Assembly: GCA_013407085.1 (NCBI GenBank)
Contig: JACCGJ010008235.1
Location: 62,001 to 126,000 of the forward strand
Source of the DNA: Atriophallophorus winterbourni
Lineage: Eukaryota > Platyhelminthes > Trematoda > Plagiorchiida > Microphallidae
DNA length: 64,000 bases
Direction of reading: 5' to 3'
A program made the position numbers and the translations under genes. This document shows positions 55,907 to 64,000 of this stretch, piece by piece (positions within the stretch are counted from its first letter, which is position 1; each line of letters starts with the position of its first letter). The notes under the pieces were generated by a model. It was not told the origin of the DNA, did not search any database, and saw only the letters and a program-made list of their open reading frames with translations.

Positions 55907-58900
55907 TTAGATCAGATCCACACACATTGTAAACGAAGCAAACACGACAATTAGCAGCTGAAACGTAAAAAGAAAATGGATTATCAGCGCATTATTGTTG
56001 AATTCACATATAATTTTAAAATATTCAGATAGTTCATTCATTCCTTTAATCGCAGCAAGCATTTTTCAATGTAATATACAAAGGTTTTAATAAATATCTA
56101 TATTTGAATTCAAGATACGTCTTTGAACTGCCACTTGAAATATCAAAGACGTGCAAATACAATTATTTGCATGCAAGCTTATTAGGATGGAGGAATATTT
56201 TTCTCAGGCAAAATAGTCTCACTGAATCGATAATCGACATGCTGCAAATAAATGTGCAAGTTTTCGAGAATTTGTTCTCTACATCGGGAAACATATTACA
56301 AGATTATTCCCATGAATATGCCGGTATCAGTGATGTGTTCAGATTTATTTGCGAAAACGAATTATTTCTACATTTTTTAGAATAATTTCCCCTCCACGCC
56401 GTAGACATCGAAATAGTCCCAGACAGTTGACATGAAACTCGGTCTAAATTGACAATTTTGCAGAGAAGTATTTGGAAAAGTTGTCGCGAACACAACTAAG
56501 TATTTCAATTTAGTCATGAATAAGTCACAATAAGCTTTAGAAATGACAATTTCAATTTCAAACGAAATGTGTGATTTAGTATCACCAAGTACACTCTAAA
56601 TAATTATAAGCAAAGTTCAACCAATTTCGACATACGGATACTCGTCGAAGCGTTGCTGAATAATACTTATGAAAATTTTTCGATTGTTGATGTGACATTG
56701 TTTATGGACGTTTAATAGAAAAGTGCGCGGATTCCCATATTAAACTAACTTATTTTCATGAAAAAACAAAGTATGTACTCAATCAGTGAGAGCTGTTTAT
56801 TGGTTACGTTTCGCTTCTTACACAGAAGCCTCGTCAGACCAAGGGTGTCAGTACGAACAGAGATCAAGATTAAATTACATTCACCTCATCAATCATACGC
56901 TGGTTAAGAACTGCACAGTCCATGGTGTGTGCTGCGCTCGTTAAGATAGACGGACGCGATCAATATCAACTGACACACCACCACCCCTACGAGCCGTATA
57001 ATCCCTCAATCGTTTTCGTCTTGGCAGGTGTGAATGACATCTGGTGACAGGTTAGCTCGATTGAGTACTCGGTGCACACAGTAGGGGTCACGCGAGTTAA
57101 TGTTTATCCGCTGCAGAACCGAAGATATCAGCCCTACCCAACTTATTGACTGCATTCTTACCAGCCTTTGTTATCTCGACCGCCTCAGCGTGAAGTCATT
57201 CAATGTATAATTTTATTCCTCGACATTTCACTTCTATGTTATCAAAATAGCCATTTTTAAATCTGCAATGACTAGCTTGTTATGACATAGTTGGATTAGG
57301 TTCATAATAAATAGTATTAAAAATATTCAAAAAATTGAATCAATCGTATTTAAATTTCAACCCCAATTTACTCTGAAATGGTAAACTTGGATGTGCGTTA
57401 TTAACGCTTTTAGATTTTAAGTGATCAATTGAACACTAATAATACCAGTGATTTGTGAATAAACACGTTGATGTTTAAACCATTTCGTTGTGGCTATTCA
57501 CAAGATTTTGGTTGATATGCAGAACAGCACTCTCAAGAACAGCTCAGCATTATAAAACACGCGAAGCGTCAGATGACAACAATCGCGATCTTAATATCGA
57601 TTGTATGGGAAAGTTTCAACAGAAAATATATTCACCAACACGAGGAGATCGAAAAACATTCCCCGCTATCGAACGATATCCAGATTGGTATGGTTAGTCA
57701 AGCAAGCATAACGTAGTGAACCGTTTGGCACGAAATCAAATGGCAAATCAAATCAAACTGACAGCGGGGTACAGACATGTTAAGGTCGGTTTTGTGGAAA
57801 TGTGGTTTGCATATATAGGATTGATAATGTTTGGTTGGTTCCTTGTCATGTGAGTAGTAAACTTGTTTGCCCAATTAGCGTTCTCGTATGTTGTTGGGTG
57901 TATGCGTGAACGAATTAGTGTTGGAAATTTGACCTCAGGGATGAATGGAGTCGCAACAGACTGTGAAACATGCAAGTGACGTGGCTAAAGTTTGAACATG
58001 TGTCCTCGAAGCCGGTGTATACATCATAATAGACCTTAGGACGATGGATATACGGTTTGACCTCGATTGAGAAGAAATTATCACCGAACCATTGCAATTG
58101 GTTAAATATTGGTTCAAAATTAAAACTTACCAGCGTCACAAGAGTAAATACCATCCCAAGGGCCCCGTAATCCATATATTTGATAACGTTCTTCCTCAAC
58201 TGATCTTGGCAAGGGACGTTGAGGTTGCTGTTATCGTCGTTAAATTGTCCGGGACAAGTGTCATTAATTATTCGGTATTCTCTCGTCATTTTGCAGCAAA
58301 CCACCGGATGCTTTAGGTCTGAATTATAAAGGTATATTTCGAGACAACTGAATTAACAAATGCGTTATTACATTTACTACACGTGATTAAGCGAGATTTT
58401 CTTCTCGTATTATCATATGTTTAGTCACATTCAAGTTGTCATTTCCAAAATTATTGATTGATACATAATTATCAAATTGAGGCATGTAGTTTAGATTGCA
58501 ATTTGGACACGACTTCGGCTGAACCAATTACGAAATAATCGCCATAAGTCGCGATCAACGTGTACCAGAATTCCTTGATTTGTGGCACTCGGCAGGATTA
58601 TCGATCAGCCAATACTTTTAATTGGCACAGAAAACTCAGAAACTCAAAATGTTTTATGTTTGAAAAAGCAGTACGCTTAACAATAACCATAGGATGAAGA
58701 GGCATGTGGAGCAAAAATACAAAATCTCTCAAAAATCAGTATATAACATATGCGGCATTCCTTCGGGTCACACAACATAGTACAACCCCCTTAGACTAGA
58801 TGATTCGTTAAACGACATAGTTACGTCAACGTAGAAAGTAATATATGGTTTGCATTATCATCTTAAAGATATCAGTTGGCCGTCCCTAGTGCATGGAAGG

Positions 58901-61900
58901 TAAAATTTGTGCCAAGTGGACGGAAATCAAATGATGATCAGAAAATTGGTTTATAAATTACAAGATGTTGGTCAGGTAGCAAACTAATAACTTAAGACCT
59001 TAGATGATTGAATTTAGAAAAGGGTGTCGGTTGATAATCGGATGATAAGTGAGAGCTTGATACGCTGTCTACAATCAGAACTCACATTGAATTTCAATTT
59101 GCGTGTTTCAGGTTAACGTAAAAAAACACTCTAACAAGACGCGTTCACTCTCACACGAACAATATAATTCACGATGTCAAAGTAACGTAAACTGTTATTA
59201 AGGCTGAGCTTTTTAGAGTATTTTTACATTTCTTTGATCTTTGAATTGTAATTTTTATGCAAAGCATCCGGCTTGCGGTTCAGTCGGTTTGGGTGTATCC
59301 GATTTCAAAAGCGTACTTCTAGATTTTGATGTTATCATCTCACTCACTGGACTGTGTTCACATCATGAAAGATAGTTTTAATGGGAATAAATTTTTGTTG
59401 CTCTGCTAATCCAGGTCGAAATCTCAGAGTCTCAGATAAGGTCATCTAATACCTTTAAAGCATAATTCGTTAAATAATGTTTGGTTCAAGTTGTCAGCAT
59501 TCACAACTGATGATGAAGAGTATACACATGCTCGACATTGAAATTCATTTTGATCTATGTATTTTCCAATGATCGTCTTGTTGTTGTTGGCCTCCTTCGG
59601 TCGATATCGACCATGGATGTACATCACAAGCGCATGTTTGTTTCATTATCCACATCTTTTAGAACCTTCTTTAATCGAATGAAATCTGTTCATTTGATAT
59701 CAGAATGCTCTTAAAATTTCTGACAATCAAAATTCCACGGATGAAAATACACGGTAACATGGTTTGGCCTTAAGGATAATTCATATGCCCTGTCGGCCAT
59801 TGCCTTCTGTTCTCACATTTAAATCATAGCTGAGCAGCAGAGCTTTTGTGCAAAAACACAATATTATTTGACTAAGCGAATTTACACTGCTCTCAAATAA
59901 ATAGACTGGACTAGACGGAAGACCCAAAAGACTAAGGGAGCATTTTATTCCTGCGAGTAACCCTATTTTTGTTAAACATTTTGATGAACCCATTTATCTC
60001 ATTGTATTCAGAAAATTTTGTTTCCTCAACAGAAATATCGTGGAAGGTTTTGTTTTTTGTGATTTCTTCTGGAATTTTTCCACAGTGGAGATAATGGATA
60101 TGTTGGATTTAATTTACAGTAGCTGTTTCGATATAACAATATACCATCTTAGTAAACACGTGAACCTGTACCTACGTGGAATTAGTGAACAAATGGTTGA
60201 TACCAATTGTAAATGATGGCTACTACGTAATACATATGAGTTGATCAGTTAGATTAGAATTACTTTGATACGGATACGTAATATATTAAATCTTCAAGTC
60301 CCAGAGAAAGCGTTGCCTGTGAATGCCCCACAAACATAATGGAGAATCGTGTCAACTGAGATTGCAAAATATTGAAGTCGTGATAATTGAATGTCGTGAT
60401 TGAATAGGATTTTCTTCCCTAGCCAGAAATCACTCATTATTAACACCATCTTTTCTTAAATGACAATAATTGTAATGAAACAAGTTCAACCGATTCGTAT
60501 TTCACTAGAGTAGAAAGACATAGCCTCAATAACTGATATGGCACTGATGCTTCAGTTGGAAGCGAACTCCGTTTTTGAAATCAAAGATGTAATTCATCCA
60601 TATATCACCATGAAAATTGTAAAATTAAATCAAGGCTCGCTGAACCTGATTTTACTGTCTCCACCTGATGACGTCAAACAGCCAGAAACCGGTAGTGGTG
60701 TGTAAGGAATGGGGGTGTGAGCAACACAATATATAAATGGTAGATTTATTTTGTATAATTGCTTTGATAGTTTCCGAACTTGATATTTGTAAATCACTTT
60801 ACTATAGGATAATTTAAACGTTATGATAATCGTTCGGTTCTTTCACTCACTGTGGTACTTTTTGCCACCATATTCGTCCTCTGGCAGCATATTCACGAAA
60901 TCATGGTAGCTAGTTAACCCACAGCAATTCAACTGGAACGAAAACGAGAAAAGCTAATTTGTATCAGTAATGTATGTTACAATACTTGTTACAATTATTG
61001 CGACCATGTGGAGGTGGAGGTGTAAACGGCAAGGTGATGAGTGTAAATCACGAGCTTTCGTGCAAAATTCCACCCTCGAACACAACACACGAGCATGAAT
61101 CGCCGAAAAGTTCGACGACGATAATTGCGAACGTTTTGAGCGACATGTTTGAAGTATAGTAAAATGGAGAATGTCAACCGCAATCGAACGGTATGTAATT
61201 CGGCAATGTCGGTTAAACAAGCTTTGCGAGGCGAGAGCTTGAAATGCGTCAGTGTGCACGAAATCGACCTACAACTCAGATGGAAGCGACAACCGGGACA
61301 GACATGTTGTAGATCAGTGTTGCGATTGTTTGTTTTGCCTATATATGATTGGTCTGTGTTTCGTTATTTGTCTTGTGCGTTCTAAACGCATTTGACCAAT
61401 CGGCTTCTCTTGTGTTGTGGGATTCTTGGTTGAACGCGATGGACAGGTTGACCTCGGAGTTGAAGCTAGACACAATCGATGTACGGGCGGGCAACACGGG
61501 GGTTGCGTGTTTACGGTTGCTCCAATCACGGGAATATTGCGATTAATGGCAAGCTGTGCACCACATGTCATTTTCGGCCTCTGTGTCCACACACGCTACA
61601 TAATTTCATTTATAAGTTGATTGAAAATATTATAAAACCGCATTTTTCCTCAATGATTTATTCAATCCACTGCTTGAGAATCTCCTTAAATCTCAGTCAT
61701 TTTCAAATACCAGTTCAAAACACATCATACTACTTTCTAGAACGTCATCATATCCAAACTCATTTATATTATATGCTTCAAAATATGTTTGCCAGAGGAA
61801 ACTGCTCATTTGCATGCATTTCATCACACACAACGACCGGTGTCGTGCTGTTTGCACTCATCAAGTAGGGACAGTGGGATCAGGATAAGCATGAGCTTGA

Positions 61901-63783
61901 ACTAGAGTCTAATTTATTTTGTAATATCATACATTCCTTTTACCCTTATGTATTTTTTGTACAGTATTCGTTTTGATATTGAGCACTGGTCTAAGGCCGA
62001 AAAATTTCGAACATAGCTTTCTCCTTTAAAAAACGTTATCCCACATATCATCTGGAGTAACTTAACAGTGCATGAAATATTTTGCCACGATTATACATTC
62101 TTTACTATTTTATCTATTATATTAACAAGAACTTTAAAATAGATGAAAAGGGAACCTTCTAGGAAAATCAAACCCGCACAATCAACATTCTAATGTTCAA
62201 CCGTGAATTCATGTTGTTCAACAGTTATTTATGGCTTTTATTTTTAACCCATGTTTTTAATTTTATTAAACGTATATGAGCAATATGATTTGGAACCGGT
62301 ATTTAAATAGGAATGTTCATTTCTAAACCGTCCAGAAACTTATTTTACTTTTTGTGCATTGCAGGAAGACAGATTTTAGAACCATTTATAAAAAATAATG
62401 TCACGTTAGAGTTTTCATATAAATATTAATAATTGGATTAATATTCCGACGTTGATTATTTGGCCGTTTTACGGAAGCAAAGCTTGATATTCGAAATTCA
62501 GATTATCTTTGTAAATTATCAAAATAAAACGAACTGCTATTAGTCATTGTAACCAATCTGTGTAAAGCTATTTCATATTGCCATTATGCAAAATATGATA
62601 ATGGTGTAATCTTTATTTATTCCTGTATTAACCAGACATCTTTTCAGTCAGGTTAAGGTTTGCTGCGATGTACGATTCTATCAAATTTTGTCATCACGAT
62701 TGCAAAGTACCACTTACCGCGGGCATAATAAATCCTACTAGTAAACTGTCCGTGTTGTCGGTTTTCATATTCTTGTAATTCGTGACACTTTCGTTGAACT
62801 TCGTTTCGAATAGTTCGTAAACCTAGTAGAATACGATGTATGAGAATTGCTAGTAATTCAATGTATATAATTAGATTTAATTTATTCTATAATTATTTGT
62901 TTCAATTATGACCAAAACAAATAACATTTTCCAATTTGATAATGTAATCTAAGTCAAAGTACAAAACTGTGTGCTGTTGGCAAACGCATGTAGTAAAAAA
63001 TGCATGTCGTAAAATATGGCATATTTGTTTTACAAAGAGAGATTTTACAAATTGTGTAAAGTCACAAAATCTCAAAATTGGATTTATACATATAGTCAAT
63101 TGCTCATAACTTTAAACATTAGAAATAAAATGATCGTCCTAAGCATATTGGGCTTTGAAGAAGTTTTCTCATCTTTCATCAAATGTACGATAATTATACG
63201 GGTATGTTTCTTAACGTTGATTTTGTTAAGCTGGGTGGCAATGGGTGACGGAACTAATGTTCATATATTCGACTAATCTGGCTGTTTCCCCATCGATCAC
63301 AAGAACTTAACGATACAAGTTAAAACGTATATATTCGTGATTAAACAATGAATTCCGTAGGTATATTTTTTTTAAAAATGTGATTATAAATTCAGACATG
63401 ATTATTGCATTTGGATGTGTGAGATTATTCACACTACACACGAAAACCTGTATGTTTTTTGCTTTACATACTTATGAGCCACCTACAATCCCCAACTGTT
63501 TGCGTGATTCTGTTAAGCATCATGTAGAGATCACAAGATTTGTTTTACTATTTGGTGTGGTTACATAATTCTAGCTGACGTTTTACTGTTTTAAGGACGA
63601 AAGAAAGTCTTACCGGTGGACGACGTTTACACAGCTTATTATTCATTCTTTGTTTCCTATTGCATATTGCATTATATGTTAATAATAAACAATCAAAGAC
63701 CGACTTACTGCATCTTTTTTCGCGTAATACAAAATAACGCAAATCAAGAAAGCGACAGCCAAACTTCCAAGGACCCCTTCATA
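55907..63783 (-). CDS. Tetraspanin C, last five exons (4-8), continues beyond the window
   Basis: Minus-strand tetraspanin, cut by the right edge. Exons in reading order: 63709-63783 (TM3, EGVLGSLAVAFLICVILYYA), 62718-62822 (VYELFETKFNESV... to LLVGFIMPA), 60851-60932 (LNCCGLTSYHDFVNM), 58131-58318 (NLKHPVVCCKM, DTCPGQ, VPCQDQ, YMDYGALGMVFTLVTL), 55907-55957 (LLIVVFASFTMCVDLI, stop). Lengths 75, 105, 82, 188 and 51 equal gene A except for A's missing base. 166 residues are visible; exons 1-3 with TM1 and TM2 must lie outside. Six loop cysteines are present, with sequons NES and NDT. All donors are GT and all acceptors AG. It is the intact reference that exposes the frameshift in gene A. Confidence 0.86.
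56780..57241 (-). mobile_element. Penelope-like element 3' end
   Basis: The complement tracks 9715-10200 nearly base for base: end of the endonuclease ('gcggtcgagataacaaaggc', 'aagaatgcagtcaat'), then the 3' untranslated part and its hammerhead. 5' truncated at about 57241. In intron 7 of tetraspanin C, same strand as the gene. Confidence 0.82.
56800..56842 (-). ncRNA. Hammerhead-like ribozyme in PLE 3' end, family gamma, core intact
   Basis: Stem I TTGGT/ACCAA (five perfect pairs), CTGACGA (complement of 56831-56837), stem II GCTTC/GAAGC with loop TGTGTAA, GAAA, palindromic ACGT and then A at the cleavage position. One extra G stands between the core and stem II. Stem III would need two molecules to pair. 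This copy keeps the G that the 10.1-kb copy lost. Confidence 0.65.
57765..57990 (+). repeat. Unclassified repeat, copy 1
   Basis: Words shared in order with 61290-61500: 'acagacatgttg/a', 'ctatatatgattggt-like', and 'ttgacctcagggatgaatgg' against 'ttgacctcggagttgaagct'. No coding capacity was recognised. In intron 7 of tetraspanin C. Confidence 0.4.
59581..59635 (-). repeat. Solo 3' tail of RTE-like LINE, minus strand
   Basis: 'ttggcctccttcggtcgata' then 'tcgaccatggatgtacatca' is the complement of the RTE-like 3' tail, hairpin included, with TTGTTGTTG at the junction. No coding part. Confidence 0.65.
60620..60735 (+). repeat. Family beta unit with hammerhead-like core
   Basis: CCAC (60661-60664), CTGATGA (60665-60671), hairpin GTC-AAACA-GCC, GAAA (60685-60688), ACCGGT (60688-60693), A at the cleavage position, then GTGG (60695-60698) pairing with CCAC. 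The first pair of stem II is C with A, and one inner pair is lost, so strong activity is not expected. Lies 115 bases downstream of exon 6 of tetraspanin C, antisense to it. Confidence 0.6.
61290..61510 (+). repeat. Unclassified repeat, copy 2
   Basis: See the copy at 57.8 kb; same orientation. The surrounding 60960-61600 is richer in G+C than the flanks and open on several frames, but no frame shows a known domain. In intron 5 of tetraspanin C. Confidence 0.4.
61790..61910 (-). repeat. Family alpha unit, minus strand
   Basis: 'catgcatttcatcacacaca', 'gtgctgtttgcactcatcaa' and 'gtagggacagtgggatcagg' match 6775-6845. The complement keeps stem II GTGC-AAACA-GCAC, but the core begins TTGATGA and GAAA is GACA, so it is inactive. 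Confidence 0.65.
61911..62717 (-). other. Intron of tetraspanin C, nothing recognised
   Basis: AT-rich sequence between the alpha repeat and exon 5. Confidence 0.45.
62823..63708 (-). other. Intron 4 of tetraspanin C, nothing recognised
   Basis: About 890 bases. Open frames of 60-90 codons show no family resemblance. Confidence 0.45.
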
Positions 63784-64000
63784 CTGTAAATTAGAAATAT
63801 TTTTAACACATATGTCTTGCGCTATGGAGCAATCTAGAACGACAAAGACTCTGACTCCAAGTATCAATACAACGGGGAAAATTTCACGATGCTGATTTTT
63901 CAGTTACCAGATATCGTTTGAAAATTATGCGATAATGTATTGGAAGGGGTGAATATCATTCACTGTTCTAAATTAGTCATAGCTGAATAGGTGATGGACA
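63784..64000 (-). other. Start of intron 3 of tetraspanin C, cut by the window edge
   Basis: No exon 3 (104 nt, TM2) is visible here; it must lie further right. Confidence 0.5.

Noticed and set aside
61314..61592. 92-codon proline- and cysteine-rich minus-strand frame
   Set aside because: Lies in a G+C-richer repeat-like segment open on several frames, inside an intron of tetraspanin C; no domain recognised.
1..64000. CRISPR arrays, bacterial operons, rRNA genes and tRNA genes
   Set aside because: No regularly spaced direct repeats, no prokaryotic gene packing, and no stretch that could be folded by eye into a convincing tRNA or matched to rRNA.

Overview
The window is eukaryotic. It has long introns with GT-AG borders, an AT-rich background, protein-coding exons of 50-190 bases and dense decayed retroelements. 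There are no operons and no bacterial-type gene packing. The mix of CR1-like and RTE-like LINEs, Penelope-like elements (PLEs) with GIY-YIG endonucleases, hammerhead-bearing short repeats and six-cysteine tetraspanins fits a digenean trematode, probably schistosomatid or a relative. The species is inference; all alignments were made by eye, so repeat edges are approximate.

Host genes: three paralogous tetraspanin genes could be assembled from exons that are mostly too short to appear as long open frames. Gene A (+, 757-14603) and gene B (+, 31893-53150) each have eight coding exons; gene C (-, 55907-63783, running off the right edge) shows its last five. Exon phases are identical in all three and most exon lengths are too (166, 104, 75 and 105 nt recur exactly), so they are products of local duplication. 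Gene A has a one-base deletion in exon 7 that removes the end of the large loop and TM4, plus a GC splice donor after exon 2. Genes B and C look intact over what is visible. B and C converge, with stop codons about 2.8 kb apart.

Layout: 1-14.6 kb, gene A with introns full of LINE, PLE and hammerhead-repeat debris. 14.9-23.7 kb, intergenic retroelement graveyard (two RTE-like LINE bodies, one PLE, three CR1 pieces). 26-30.7 kb, a nearly full-length CR1-like LINE on the minus strand, broken by at least three frameshifts. 31.9-53.2 kb, gene B; its introns hold a PLE endonuclease, a tandem hammerhead repeat, two inverted CR1 3' ends and a jockey-like LINE. 55.9-64 kb, gene C, with a PLE 3' end and more short repeats.

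Most notable signal: at least four distinct short-repeat families carry a hammerhead ribozyme core (CTGANGA, a short hairpin, GAAA, then a palindromic ACCGGT or ACGT). Three occur as tandem two-unit arrays (about 214, 241 and 257 bp per unit), the layout known for animal retrozymes. The fourth sits in the 3' part of PLEs. The copy at 33895-33949 has an intact core and well-paired stems I and II. Stem II sequence differs between families while pairing is kept.
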